DNA of 64,000 nt from JAVVEG01 sp041751425 (GTDB lineage: Bacteria; Pseudomonadota; Gammaproteobacteria; Pseudomonadales; Pseudohongiellaceae), in contig JBGSXL010000010.1 in assembly GCA_041751425.1 (NCBI GenBank), forward strand, positions 37,650 to 101,649, in the 5' to 3' direction. This document shows positions 16,838-26,147 of the stretch, piece by piece. The notes below the pieces were generated by a model. It searched no databases and was not told where the DNA came from. It was given only the letters and a program-made list of their open reading frames with translations. Numbering within the stretch: the stretch's first letter is position 1; each line of letters begins with the position of its first letter. Position numbers and translations under genes: made by a program.

Positions 16838-17509
16838 CAGCCATGGTTGTAATTCACCCCAATTGATTGGGAATACGTGATTGGCGCCTGGCATCAGTGC
16901 GGCATCTACTTGGGCGCCAGCTTTCGTGAGGCTATCCACGATGTCTGGCAGCTTGCGATTCCAGCGTAAAAAATCATTAGCTCCGATACGCAGGAAAATG
17001 GGGAGCTGTTGCAAATCTCCCAGCACACTTTCATCTTTTAATATGCCGGGTACTGCAACCACACCGAGATAATTCTCCGGGTTCAGACTGGCAATCTCAA
17101 TGGCTGAACTGCCGCCATTGGAAACGCCTACCAGCAGGGTTTTGCCCGTGATAATAGAGGGAGATTTTTGCAAATGCGCAATAACTTTCGGGATTTTTGC
17201 TGCATTGCTGCCAAAAAAAGCCTTGGCGTCTGGTGAAACCGGTACCGCTATTGCCCAACCTCGGGTAGCCAATTCATGGCCCAACCAGAATTGAGCACGC
17301 GCAATATACTCGTTGGCAACTCCACCGGGCATAAGGACACAAAGTGGCCAAGGGCCTTCGCCATTGCTTTTTGGATAGAACATAAACACTTTGACAGTGG
17401 TGCCGTCATCCAGAGTAACTATTTCCTGATCTGCATAGGCGGGCACTGACTGCATAAACAGCACAAGTGCGAGCAATAACGGTTTCCATAGGGCAGTCGG
17501 GTATTTCAT
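16817..17509 (-). CDS. Secreted alpha/beta hydrolase (dienelactone-hydrolase-like)
   Basis: A 230-residue exported hydrolase. The signal peptide is residues 1-26 (AYA/DQ). The nucleophile elbow GVSNGG puts the catalytic serine at 130, an acid at about D179 (RIGANDF) and a histidine at H211 (PGANHVF), a complete triad. The oxyanion region is LMPGG near 59-63. It is shorter than most esterases and resembles dienelactone-hydrolase-type proteins. The ATG has an AGGAATCTG site. The tandem 17 bp repeats run into its last four codons, so the C-terminal residues LPPQ may be recent. The substrate is unknown. It is on the same strand as the molybdoenzyme upstream, 104 bp apart, and may be transcribed separately. 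Confidence 0.78.
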   Translation of the reverse strand: MKYPTALWKPLLLALVLFMQSVPAYADQEIVTLDDGTTVKVFMFYPKSNGEGPWPLCVLMPGGVANEYIARAQFWLGHELATRGWAIAVPVSPDAKAFFGSNAAKIPKVIAHLQKSPSIITGKTLLVGVSNGGSSAIEIASLNPENYLGVVAVPGILKDESVLGDLQQLPIFLRIGANDFLRWNRKLPDIVDSLTKAGAQVDAALMPGANHVFPINWGELQPWLDSLPPQ

Positions 17510-17613
17510 CAGATTCCTGAGCGTATTCAGATTTAGGGATAGTCTAGCAGTAAAATGGTTGGCAAAGTTTGTAAATTCGGCAGAACGACAGACCTTGCTG
17601 GATGAAGGCGCAA

Positions 17614-19824
17614 TCAGAATGGTGTGATGTCGTTACCGGTTCGCATAAACACCGATACGGATTTGAAAGCGGGTGTATGGCTACGCGGGTCGGCCAATTG
17701 TGGCACCAGGATGTTCGCTTCCGGGAAATAGGTCATCAGGTTGCCCGCGCGAATCGGAAAGGATTTCACCTTCAGTTTGCTCATGACGCCAGTGTCATTA
17801 TACAAATCCACCAGGTCATCCGGTTGCAGCCCTTTCTGCGCCATATCCTGCGGGTTCATCATAACCACGTGGCGTTCAGTCTGACCACGATACACATCAT
17901 TGTTTGTGTAAATAATGGTATTGAACTGACCTTCGCTGCGCACCGTGGTCAGAGTAAATGCCTGACTTTGCACTTCTCTATTGGATCGATGTGATTTGAA
18001 GGAGGCCTTGCCATCTGCTGTTGAAAAGCGAGGTGTAGAGAGTGTGCGTCCGTCAATATGAAACTCCTGTTTGCTGCTGTCGATTTCCTGAATGGCTGCA
18101 AAGCCGGGAATGATCCTCGCAATGGCCTGCCTGATATTGTTGTGTTGGTTGAAATGACTGAAATCCAGTGTTTGTCTGTCAATCACCTCTGCCGCCAGGC
18201 TGCTGATAATTTCTACTTCGGAAAGCAGACCTGCAACGCGTTCAAAACCACCATCACTCAAGCGCACGAAATTGAACATCGATTCCTGTGTCGTTGCTTG
18301 CGTCTCTTCATCGCGTACCCGAATTGGCAATATCAGCGTGGTACCGCCAGTGCCGTGTACGTGACCCAGATTCAGAGTAGAACTGACCATCACCTTGAAG
18401 GAAATATTGTCCAGAGCCTGGCTGGCAAAGCGTGAGTCAGGGTTGGCTGCATATAAGTTTCCGCCCAGCAAAAATGCAAAATCGATATCACCCGCTGCCG
18501 CCGCCTGCATACAGGCCAGCGTGTCCATGCCTTTATGAGTGGGTAACGAAATGTTGAACTCCCGCTCCAGACTATCGAACACTTGTTTCTTCAGCGCGGG
18601 AGTCACTCCCATGGAGCCAACACCTTGCACATTGCTGTGTCCGCGCAAGGGTAACAAGCCTTTACCCGGACCACCTATCATGCCGCGCAAAAGGGCTAAA
18701 TTGCTGATGGACTCCACATTGTCGACGCCATTCTGGTGATGGGTAAGTCCCATTCCCCACGCAAACACAGCTGTATTTGCAGCCTGATAAACGGCGGCAA
18801 TCTCCAGAATCTCCTCTTTTCCGACACCCGATTGTTCACACAGGTCCTGCCAGCTCAATGCCTCTATGCTTGCGCGGAAATCTGCGAAGCCGTTGCAGTA
18901 ATTAGTAATAAAATTCTTATCCTCACCCTGGTTTTCCAGTAGGGATTTCACAATTCCCTGCATCAGGGCCAGATCACCACCAATATGCGGCTGCACATAA
19001 TGCGAAGCTATCTCGACGCCGCCCAGTATCATGGAGCGGAAATTACTGGGGGAGGCGAAGCGCACCAGACCCGCCTCGCGCGCAGGATTGACCACTACCA
19101 CTTTGCCTCCGCGCTTGCGGCACTCGATCAGCGTTTTTACGAAACGCGGGTGATTGGACGCTGGGTTGGCGCCAAATACGAAAATAAGGTCGGCCTGGTG
19201 CAGGTCCTTGTATTGAATGGTGGCAGTGCCCGTGCCTATAGTCTCCTGCAAACCAACGCCGGATGCCTGGTGGCAATAATAGGAGCAATTATTAACATGA
19301 TTACTGCCAAACACGCGGGCGAATAATTGCAGTATGAAGGCCGCTTCATTGGAGGAGCGGCCGGAGCTGTAAAAGAAGCTGCGTTCAGGCTGAGTCTGGC
19401 GCAATTTTTCGCTGATTTTCAGCAGGGCATCGCGGTAACTGATTATCTGGTAATGACTATCGTCAGGGCCCTTAAAGAGTGGGTGCTGCAAGCGCCCAAG
19501 ATCTTCCAGTTGTTTGCCGGTGAGCAACTGCAATTCCGCTATGGTGTTGTCCGTGAATATGCCGGCGGGGATGCCTGCGCGAATATCGCTCAACTGTGCC
19601 TGAATATTCTTGTTACAGATTTCCACGCCAGGGTTGTGTTCGTTGTGCAAGCCGCCGCGTTGACCTCCGGTGCCAAAGGCGCACGCCTTGCAGGTATTCT
19701 TCGACTGTACTGCGGCAGCCAGATTGCGTGCCCCCACGGTGCGGGCAACAGACATAACATACTGAATGGCCTTCAGCCCGCCGCCCGTGGGTTGTTTATC
19801 AGGTTGGTTACCGGATGTGGTCAC
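17614..19824 (-). CDS. FdhF/YdeP-family molybdopterin oxidoreductase
   Basis: A 736-residue molybdoenzyme of the YdeP branch of the DMSO-reductase family. The N-terminus has CKAC at 45-48 and ICNKN with Cys70, then the molybdopterin-domain signatures FYSSGRSSNEAAF, NCSYYCHQASGVGL and FGANPASNHPRF. The C-terminal beta-barrel domain ends with RAGNLMTYFPEANILVP. Family members are formate-dehydrogenase-like but their substrate is unsettled; E. coli YdeP has been linked to acid resistance. There is no twin-arginine signal, so it is cytoplasmic. The start is a GTG overlapping the TGA of the upstream membrane-protein gene (GTGA), which indicates translational coupling with that partner. No fdhD-type chaperone lies nearby. 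Confidence 0.9.
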   Translation of the reverse strand: MTTSGNQPDKQPTGGGLKAIQYVMSVARTVGARNLAAAVQSKNTCKACAFGTGGQRGGLHNEHNPGVEICNKNIQAQLSDIRAGIPAGIFTDNTIAELQLLTGKQLEDLGRLQHPLFKGPDDSHYQIISYRDALLKISEKLRQTQPERSFFYSSGRSSNEAAFILQLFARVFGSNHVNNCSYYCHQASGVGLQETIGTGTATIQYKDLHQADLIFVFGANPASNHPRFVKTLIECRKRGGKVVVVNPAREAGLVRFASPSNFRSMILGGVEIASHYVQPHIGGDLALMQGIVKSLLENQGEDKNFITNYCNGFADFRASIEALSWQDLCEQSGVGKEEILEIAAVYQAANTAVFAWGMGLTHHQNGVDNVESISNLALLRGMIGGPGKGLLPLRGHSNVQGVGSMGVTPALKKQVFDSLEREFNISLPTHKGMDTLACMQAAAAGDIDFAFLLGGNLYAANPDSRFASQALDNISFKVMVSSTLNLGHVHGTGGTTLILPIRVRDEETQATTQESMFNFVRLSDGGFERVAGLLSEVEIISSLAAEVIDRQTLDFSHFNQHNNIRQAIARIIPGFAAIQEIDSSKQEFHIDGRTLSTPRFSTADGKASFKSHRSNREVQSQAFTLTTVRSEGQFNTIIYTNNDVYRGQTERHVVMMNPQDMAQKGLQPDDLVDLYNDTGVMSKLKVKSFPIRAGNLMTYFPEANILVPQLADPRSHTPAFKSVSVFMRTGNDITPF

Positions 19825-20231
19825 AGGCCAACAACTTCCATACGCTCATTTGCGGAAACTGTCACGCGCACGCCATCGGTGGTGGTGAAGGAGCGCTGGG
19901 AGAGTTCATTCTTGTGAACCCGATAGATTACCGGGCTATTGTCGCCATCGCGATGCAGGATAACAGTGAGTTCACGGTTAGCATCCTGCTGGCGCAGAAA
20001 ATACATGGTGCTTGCAGCTCCCAGCATCAGAGTCAGAAACAGATAGGCAGCAATGCGATAGTCAGAAGTTGATGATTTGGCGGCCGGGGCAGTGCCCGTT
20101 GCTGATTGCTTTGCTGTATTGCTGGTACCTGTAACGGCTTGATTTTCAAGGCGCGCAGCGACTCTGCGTTTCTGCAGATACAGCAGGGCTATTACAATTA
20201 CAGCGAATGTCAGCAGAAACTTCCCAAGCAT
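19821..20231 (-). CDS. Two-span membrane protein coupled to the molybdoenzyme
   Basis: A 136-residue protein with a helix at residues 3-19, a basic segment and an alanine/threonine-rich linker (35-58), a second helix at about 61-80, and a C-terminal domain of about 50 residues predicted outside the membrane. No family name is recognised. Its stop overlaps the GTG start of the FdhF/YdeP gene by 4 bases, so the two are co-translated. It may anchor the molybdoenzyme to the membrane or link it to the respiratory chain; this is inferred from the coupling only. Confidence 0.68.
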   Translation of the reverse strand: MLGKFLLTFAVIVIALLYLQKRRVAARLENQAVTGTSNTAKQSATGTAPAAKSSTSDYRIAAYLFLTLMLGAASTMYFLRQQDANRELTVILHRDGDNSPVIYRVHKNELSQRSFTTTDGVRVTVSANERMEVVGL

Positions 20232-20423
20232 GCGTTTACCAATTTGTCAGTGCCGCGCAATCTCACGCCGAGCATAGTTACATTGCAGTATTTCGGCATC
20301 ATAACAGTGTGCATTCGGCAATATCCAGCGCTGTCACCGACTTGTAACTAGTGCAATAATACCCCCTGCCTGGCAGGACAGCAGTTGCTGGTTCGGCCGC
20401 AAAAATAACAAAGAGGGATTGGC

Positions 20424-21446
20424 ATGAAAGCAGTTGGAGTATTCAGTTCGTTACCCGTGAGCAATGAAAAAGCGCTGCAGGACATAGAGATTCCGGCACC
20501 GGTGGTCGGTGGACGTGATCTGCTGGTCAGAGTGAATGCGATTTCTGTGAATCCGGTGGACACCAAAATTCGCATGACGGTGGGGAATAATGTGCCGCAA
20601 GCCAGGGTCCTTGGGTGGGATTGTGCTGGTGTAGTTGAAGCGGTTGGCCCGGAATGCAGCAATTTCAAACCCGGTGACGAGGTGTACTACGCGGGCGATG
20701 TCACACGCGCTGGCTGCAACAGCGAGTTGCATCTGGTAGATGAGCGAATAGTGGGCAGAAAGCCAGGAACCTTGAGTTTTGCGGAAGCGGCAGCTATGCC
20801 ATTGACCACCATCACGGCCTGGGAGGCATTATTTGAGCGGATGGCCGTCAGTCGCGACGCAAAGCGCAATGCAGGTCTTTCAATTCTGATCATTGGTGGT
20901 GCTGGCGGAGTTGGCTCCATTGCCATTCAGTTGGCGAAACTTGCTGGCCTGAAGGTTATTGCTACCGCATCGCGCCCCACCTCCAGTCAGTGGTGCACGG
21001 ACCTTGGAGCAGATGCTGTGATAAACCATCACAAGTCTTTCATCGATGAGTTGAAAGAGAACGGCCAGACTGGTGTGGACTATATTTTCTGCACGGCGGG
21101 CACGGCTCAGCATTGGCATGGCATGGCTGATGTCATCAATCCGCAGGGCAAAATCTGCCTGATTGTAGATTCAGAGAGCAATCAACCCCTCAACATCAAT
21201 TTGTTAAAAGCCAAGAGTGTGACGGTGGTGTGGGAGTTCATGTTTACCCGGGCGCGTTTCCAGACTGCTGATATGGCGGCACAAGGGGTGTTATTGCAGG
21301 AAGCGGCAGACTTATTGGACAGTGGCAAAATACGTCACACCATGACTGACCATCTGCAGCCCATTAACGCCACTAACCTGAGGCAGGCGCATGCGCGCAT
21401 GGAGTCTGCCACCATGTTGGGAAAACTTGTGTTGTCCGGGTTTTAA
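20424..21446 (+). CDS. Zinc-independent medium-chain dehydrogenase (quinone oxidoreductase-like)
   Basis: A 340-residue MDR-superfamily enzyme. The N-terminal GroES-like domain (about 1-125) has the conserved VNPVDTKIR and GWDCAGVVEAVG. The Rossmann domain has the NADPH motif GGAGGVGSIAIQLAKLAG at about 154-171. The catalytic zinc ligands of true alcohol dehydrogenases are absent, which fits NADPH:quinone reductase or enoyl reductase-type chemistry. It belongs to the subgroup often annotated as zinc-binding alcohol dehydrogenase family protein. The ATG follows AAAGAGGGATTGGC. A small membrane protein gene follows 36 bp downstream and may share its transcript. The substrate is unknown. Confidence 0.87.
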   Translation: MKAVGVFSSLPVSNEKALQDIEIPAPVVGGRDLLVRVNAISVNPVDTKIRMTVGNNVPQARVLGWDCAGVVEAVGPECSNFKPGDEVYYAGDVTRAGCNSELHLVDERIVGRKPGTLSFAEAAAMPLTTITAWEALFERMAVSRDAKRNAGLSILIIGGAGGVGSIAIQLAKLAGLKVIATASRPTSSQWCTDLGADAVINHHKSFIDELKENGQTGVDYIFCTAGTAQHWHGMADVINPQGKICLIVDSESNQPLNINLLKAKSVTVVWEFMFTRARFQTADMAAQGVLLQEAADLLDSGKIRHTMTDHLQPINATNLRQAHARMESATMLGKLVLSGF

Positions 21447-21482
21447 AACAGGAAATCGTACAGCACTTGAGGAAATGCCCGT

Positions 21483-21716
21483 ATGGAAAAGGTTAAAGGT
21501 GGATTGCAATTATTGGCGTCTGTTATTTGTCTGCTGGTGGCAGCTGCCGTTATTCACAATTTGAGCCAGATTCTCATGCGCCCGGAGTCCGTCTCCGTAG
21601 TCAATGCGCTGGTAGGTCAGTCCGTACTGATTATCTGTTTGCTGGCAGCCGCCAGGATTCTATCCAAAAAGGGGCTCAGCAAGTTGCGTTCTGTGGATAA
21701 TCCCAGCGTTGAATGA
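21483..21716 (+). CDS. Small two-span membrane protein
   Basis: A 77-residue protein with two hydrophobic helices (about residues 8-28 and 40-57), a short periplasmic loop with MRPESVSVVN and a basic cytoplasmic tail. No family is recognised. It starts 36 bp after the quinone-oxidoreductase-like gene. The ribosome-binding site is modest (CTTGAGGAAATGCCCGT before the ATG). It is probably real because of its clean helix pattern and lack of a competing frame, but no function can be proposed. Confidence 0.6.
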   Translation: MEKVKGGLQLLASVICLLVAAAVIHNLSQILMRPESVSVVNALVGQSVLIICLLAAARILSKKGLSKLRSVDNPSVE

Positions 21717-21739
21717 ATGCTGCACGTGGCTGCAATGGC

Positions 21740-21768
21740 TGTGATAGCCTGCCATAACGGGTTATAAT
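21740..21768 (+). promoter_or_regulatory. Candidate sigma-70 promoter for ribF-ileS-fkpB-ispH
   Basis: A perfect TATAAT at 21763-21768 lies 68 bases before the ribF start. The hexamer 17 bases upstream (TGTGAT, 21740-21745) is a weak -35. No FMN riboswitch is apparent in the short leader. Confidence 0.45.
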
Positions 21769-21835
21769 CCTGCGCTTTTCCGCTGCTATAGCGCTTTTAT
21801 TGCCAAACAGGGAACGTGCTGCTGAATTCGGATCG

Positions 21836-22792
21836 ATGAAAATCATAGAAGATATACAAAGCTTCCAGCGGTTGCAGCAGCGATGTGTTGCGACTATCGG
21901 CAAGTTTGATGGCGTACATCGTGGGCATCAATTGATTCTTGAGCAATTGCGAACGCAAGCGCAAGCCTTGCAGTTGCCATCCGTGGTCATCGTAATTGAA
22001 CCGCATCCGGAAGAGTTTTTTGCTGTGTCGCCACAGGATTGCCCGGCCCGCTTAAGCGAGCCGGAAGAAAAATTACAGCTGATTGCAGCGCAGGGAATTG
22101 ACTATGCATTCAAGCTGCGCTTTGACGAGCAATTGTGCAAACTAAGTGCGGAAGACTATATCGAATCCATTCTTGTAGAGGGTTTGGGCATAGCCGGTCT
22201 GATAATTGGCAGCGATTTTCGTTTTGGTAATCAGCGCAAGGGGGATTTTTCTCTGTTGCAGGACTACGGCAACCGCTACGATTTTCAGGTGCTTGAGTCA
22301 GCCAGTTGTGAGGTTGATGGTTTACGTGTCAGCAGTACTTTGGTGCGGCAAAAACTGGCAGAGGCTGACTTTGAGAGTGTCGCTGCGTTATTAGGGCGGC
22401 AATATGCGATATCTGGCACCGTGGTGAAAGGGCAGCAGCTGGGGCGCGACTTGGGTTTTCCCACCTGCAATGTGCGTCTGAACCGCCGCAACATTCCCTT
22501 GCATGGTGTGTACGCATGCGATGTGATAGTCCAAGACGGGCAGTTACAGACTATGACGCTGCATGGTGCTGCCAATATTGGTTATCGTCCAACGGTATCC
22601 GATGACAATAAGGCAATATTGGAAGTGCATCTTCTGGATTTCAGCGGTGACCTTTACGATACACGTATCAGCGTGTTGTTCCGGCACCGGATTCGCGCGG
22701 AAGTGAAATTCGATTCATTGCAGGCATTGCTGGAACAGATAGCGATTGATGTGAACGATACAAGAGAATTTTTCGCTGTTGCAGGCAGATAA
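21836..22792 (+). CDS. ribF: Bifunctional riboflavin kinase / FAD synthetase
   Basis: A 318-residue enzyme that phosphorylates riboflavin to FMN and then adenylylates FMN to FAD. The N-terminal FAD-synthetase domain has the nucleotidyltransferase motif IGKFDGVHRGHQ and a later GSDFRFGNQRKGDF. The C-terminal flavokinase domain has GRDLGFPTCNVRL, HGVYACDV and GAANIGYRPTV. The ATG at 21836 gives the normal family start (MKIIEDIQSF); an earlier in-frame start is not needed. It is the first gene of the conserved ribF-ileS cluster, 36 bp before ileS, as in many gammaproteobacteria. Confidence 0.96.
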   Translation: MKIIEDIQSFQRLQQRCVATIGKFDGVHRGHQLILEQLRTQAQALQLPSVVIVIEPHPEEFFAVSPQDCPARLSEPEEKLQLIAAQGIDYAFKLRFDEQLCKLSAEDYIESILVEGLGIAGLIIGSDFRFGNQRKGDFSLLQDYGNRYDFQVLESASCEVDGLRVSSTLVRQKLAEADFESVAALLGRQYAISGTVVKGQQLGRDLGFPTCNVRLNRRNIPLHGVYACDVIVQDGQLQTMTLHGAANIGYRPTVSDDNKAILEVHLLDFSGDLYDTRISVLFRHRIRAEVKFDSLQALLEQIAIDVNDTREFFAVAGR

Positions 22793-22828
22793 CGAAATTA
22801 AAATGACTTACAGGAAAGAGCCAGAGCA

Positions 22829-25669
22829 ATGACTGATTACAAGAATACTTTGAACCTGCCGAATACCGACTTTCCGATGAAAGCCAGTCTGGCGCAGCGC
22901 GAACCCGAAATGTTGGCGCGCTGGCAGAGCATGGATTTGTACGGCAGGATTCGCAGTCAGAACAAGGGCAATCCCAAATTCGTTTTGCATGATGGCCCAC
23001 CCTACGCCAATGGCGACTTGCATCTGGGTCACGCAGTCAATAAAACCCTGAAAGATATAATCGTCAAAGCAAAAACTCTGGCGGGTTTTGACTCCCCCTA
23101 TGTGCCTGGTTGGGACTGTCATGGATTGCCTATCGAGCACAATGTAGAGAAGAAACTGGGCAAGGCTGGCAAGAAGGTGACACATGCCGAGTTTCGCAAA
23201 GCCTGTCGCGATTACGCCACTAAGCAGGTAGAGAATCAAAAGAAAGATTTTATTCGTCTTGGTGTCTTAGGGGAGTGGGACAACCCCTATCTCACGATGA
23301 ACTTCGATACCGAAGCGAATATCGTGCGTGCATTGGGACGCATAGCGGAGAACGGTCATCTGATAAAGGGTTTCAAACCGGTCTACTGGAGTGTTGTCGG
23401 GGCGTCAGCATTGGCTGAAGCAGAGGTTGAGTATCAGGACAAGAACTCCTTCGCTATCGATGTGCGTTTTCCAGTCGTGAACAAGAGCGCTTGTCTGCAA
23501 ATTTTTGGGCCTGCTGCGGCTAATCTGGTTGACCTGCCCCTGTCAGTTGTTATCTGGACCACTACACCATGGACCATTCCTGCGAATCAGGCCGTCAGCC
23601 TTAATGCGGAGTTGGAATATGTGCTACTGGCATGTGAGGTTCCGGGTGAGAACTCGCAGGGTTCCGAGTTATTGGTGATAGCGGAAGGACTGCGCGAGTC
23701 TGTGATGCAGCGCTATGGCGCGGAAAATATTCGGGTTATTGCTACAGTGAAAGGGCAGGCGCTGGAGCATCTGCAATTGCAGCACCCGATTTTCGACCGG
23801 CAGGTGCCCGTCATACTGGGCGACCATGTGAGTCTGGAAGCTGGTACCGGTGCAGTGCATACGGCACCTGACCATGGTGTGGACGACTTCAATGTCGGAC
23901 GCGCCTATGGATTGGGAACATTGAATCTGATTGATCAGGACGGCATTTTCAGCTCCGCAGCCGGGGAGTTTGCCGGCGAACATGTCTACAAAATGGACGA
24001 GAAGGTCATCGCCAGGTTGCAAGCCAACAAGGCTTTGGTCGCGGTTGCCAGGATCACGCACAGCTATGCACATTGCTGGCGCACCAAAACTCCGCTGATT
24101 TATCGGGCGACGCCGCAATGGTTTATCAGTATGACGGAGAAAGGGCTGATGGAAGCAGCGCTCAAAGCAACAGCGTCTGTACAATGGATTCCCGACTGGG
24201 GTCAGGCGCGAATTGAATTGATGCTCAGAGGTAGTCCGGACTGGTGTGTGTCGCGACAACGTACCTGGGGTGTGCCGATCACGCTGTTCGTAAATAAAGA
24301 AACGCAGCAGTTACACCCCCGTACCACCGAATTGATCGAGCAGGTTGCGCAGCGTATAGAGAAAAGTGGTATCGACGCCTGGTTCGATTTGAACGTAGAA
24401 GAACTGTTGGGTGTTGAAGCCGCGCAATACGAGAAAGTGACTGACACACTGGATGTCTGGTTTGATTCCGGTGTCACACATTACGCTGTTCTGCAGCAAC
24501 GCGAAGAACTTGGCTATCCTGCGGATATCTATCTGGAAGGTTCCGACCAACATCGCGGCTGGTTTCAATCTTCATTGAAGACGGCGATTGCTATGAATGG
24601 TACGGCCCCGTATCGACAAGTGCTGACGCACGGTTTTACCGTTGACGCACAGGGTCGCAAGATGTCCAAATCCATTGGCAACACCATTTCACCGCAAGAA
24701 GTTTTCAATGAGTATGGTGCCGACATCCTGCGACTTTGGGTAGCATCAACGGACTATCGCGGCGAGATGACGGCGTCCAGCGAGATTCTCAAACGTGTTG
24801 CTGATTCGTATCGGCGTATCCGCAACACTGCGCGATTCATGCTCTCCAATCTCGATGGTTTTGATCCCGCTGTAAACCTGGTGCCTGCGCAAGACATGCT
24901 GGCACTGGATTATTGGATCACGCGTCAAGCTCAGGTACTGCAGCAGCAGGTACGCAAAGATTACGATAATTATTTGTTCCTGAACGTCTATCAGAAGGTA
25001 CATAATTTCTGTGTAATCGAATTGGGCAGCTTCTATCTGGACATCATCAAGGATAGACAGTACACCACGCGTGCGGACAGTCTGGCGCGGCGTTCAACAC
25101 AGACTGCGCTATACTATATTGTGGAAATTCTGAGCAAACTGGTCGCACCAATCATCAGCTTCACCGCGGATGAAATCTGGCAGCATATTCCAGGTCAGCG
25201 CAAAGAATCCGTTTTCCTGTCACGTTTTGATGAAGGTCTGGCTGCGCTGCCAGAGACCGCGGCTATGGATGATGCGTTCTGGCGTCAGGTGATGACGGTA
25301 AAGACAGCCGTTAATAAAGAACTGGAGAATCAGCGCGCAGAAAAGCGCATAGGGGCAGCGCTGGCGGCAGAAGTGTCACTGTATTGTAGTGACGAGTTGG
25401 CCACATTACTCAAAAAACTTGGTTCGGAGCTAAGGTTTGCATTGATGGTGTCTGCTGCGGAAGTAAAACCTTTGCAAGCTGCGGACGAGAACGCAGTGAA
25501 TACTGACGTGAAAGGATTGCAGCTGATTATACGCGCTTCCGGGCATAGTAAGTGTGTACGCTGTTGGCATCATCGTGCTGATATCGGTGCTCATGCTGAG
25601 CATCCGGAACTGTGTGAACGTTGTGTTGAGAATATCAGTGGTGCAGGGGAGGCACGACAATATGCCTGA
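22829..25669 (+). CDS. ileS: Isoleucyl-tRNA synthetase
   Basis: A 946-residue class I aminoacyl-tRNA synthetase that charges tRNA-Ile. The HIGH motif appears as HLGH at 65-68 within PYANGDLHLGHAVNK, the KMSKS loop is at 611-615 and the editing domain contains VVIWTTTPWTIPAN. The C-terminal zinc finger has two CxxC pairs (CVRC and CERC), typical of the bacterial eubacterial-type enzyme rather than the mupirocin-resistant form. It sits between ribF and fkpB. Its last 8 bases overlap the fkpB start, so the two are coupled. The usual lspA gene is not found after it. Confidence 0.98.
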   Translation: MTDYKNTLNLPNTDFPMKASLAQREPEMLARWQSMDLYGRIRSQNKGNPKFVLHDGPPYANGDLHLGHAVNKTLKDIIVKAKTLAGFDSPYVPGWDCHGLPIEHNVEKKLGKAGKKVTHAEFRKACRDYATKQVENQKKDFIRLGVLGEWDNPYLTMNFDTEANIVRALGRIAENGHLIKGFKPVYWSVVGASALAEAEVEYQDKNSFAIDVRFPVVNKSACLQIFGPAAANLVDLPLSVVIWTTTPWTIPANQAVSLNAELEYVLLACEVPGENSQGSELLVIAEGLRESVMQRYGAENIRVIATVKGQALEHLQLQHPIFDRQVPVILGDHVSLEAGTGAVHTAPDHGVDDFNVGRAYGLGTLNLIDQDGIFSSAAGEFAGEHVYKMDEKVIARLQANKALVAVARITHSYAHCWRTKTPLIYRATPQWFISMTEKGLMEAALKATASVQWIPDWGQARIELMLRGSPDWCVSRQRTWGVPITLFVNKETQQLHPRTTELIEQVAQRIEKSGIDAWFDLNVEELLGVEAAQYEKVTDTLDVWFDSGVTHYAVLQQREELGYPADIYLEGSDQHRGWFQSSLKTAIAMNGTAPYRQVLTHGFTVDAQGRKMSKSIGNTISPQEVFNEYGADILRLWVASTDYRGEMTASSEILKRVADSYRRIRNTARFMLSNLDGFDPAVNLVPAQDMLALDYWITRQAQVLQQQVRKDYDNYLFLNVYQKVHNFCVIELGSFYLDIIKDRQYTTRADSLARRSTQTALYYIVEILSKLVAPIISFTADEIWQHIPGQRKESVFLSRFDEGLAALPETAAMDDAFWRQVMTVKTAVNKELENQRAEKRIGAALAAEVSLYCSDELATLLKKLGSELRFALMVSAAEVKPLQAADENAVNTDVKGLQLIIRASGHSKCVRCWHHRADIGAHAEHPELCERCVENISGAGEARQYA

Positions 25670-26147
25670 CAAGCCTGCCGGTATCGAAAAGGGAGCGCGT
25701 GTCACTCTGCATTTTTCCCTGGCGCTGGCGGATGGGTCTGTAGTGGATTCTAACTACGACAAGAAGCCTGCCAGCTTCACCGTTGGCGATGGCAGTCTTC
25801 TGCCAGGATTCGAACAGGCACTGCAGGGTCTAAGTGCAGGTGAAAATGTGCGTGTCCTGCTACCCGTTGAGCAGGCTTTTGGTGCGCTCAACCCTGATAA
25901 CGTACAATCTTTGCCACGCCACAAGTTTTTATCGTTGCTTGCCAACAGCACCGAACCAGTTGCTCCTGGCACCGTACTCTCATTTGCAGACGGTGGTGGC
26001 CATGAGATTCCGGGCGTGGTGCAGGAAATTGATGATGATACGCTGGTGGTGGATTTCAATCATCCACTGGCCGGGCGTGAAATATTTTTCTCAGCGGATA
26101 TTCTGTCTGTAACACCTGCCGGTGTACAGGCGGTGGTAATACGATAA
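25662..26147 (+). CDS. fkpB: FKBP-type peptidyl-prolyl isomerase (SlpA-like)
   Basis: A 161-residue cytoplasmic prolyl isomerase. The motif VTLHFSLALADGSVVDSNYDKKPASF and FTVGDGSLLPGFEQALQGL is the FKBP domain core, and the inserted flap with VVDFNHPLAGREIFF is characteristic of the SlyD/SlpA group. Unlike SlyD it has no histidine-rich metal-binding tail. The ATG at 25662 overlaps the ileS stop codon by 8 bases. Its own stop shares one base with the ispH start (TAATG). It is thus the centre of a tightly coupled block that in most relatives contains lspA directly before it. Confidence 0.92.
   Translation: MPDKPAGIEKGARVTLHFSLALADGSVVDSNYDKKPASFTVGDGSLLPGFEQALQGLSAGENVRVLLPVEQAFGALNPDNVQSLPRHKFLSLLANSTEPVAPGTVLSFADGGGHEIPGVVQEIDDDTLVVDFNHPLAGREIFFSADILSVTPAGVQAVVIR

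Noticed and set aside
19327..19917. A 196-residue plus-strand frame over the molybdoenzyme gene
   Set aside because: Opposite strand to a conserved FdhF/YdeP gene and without motif or ribosome-binding support.
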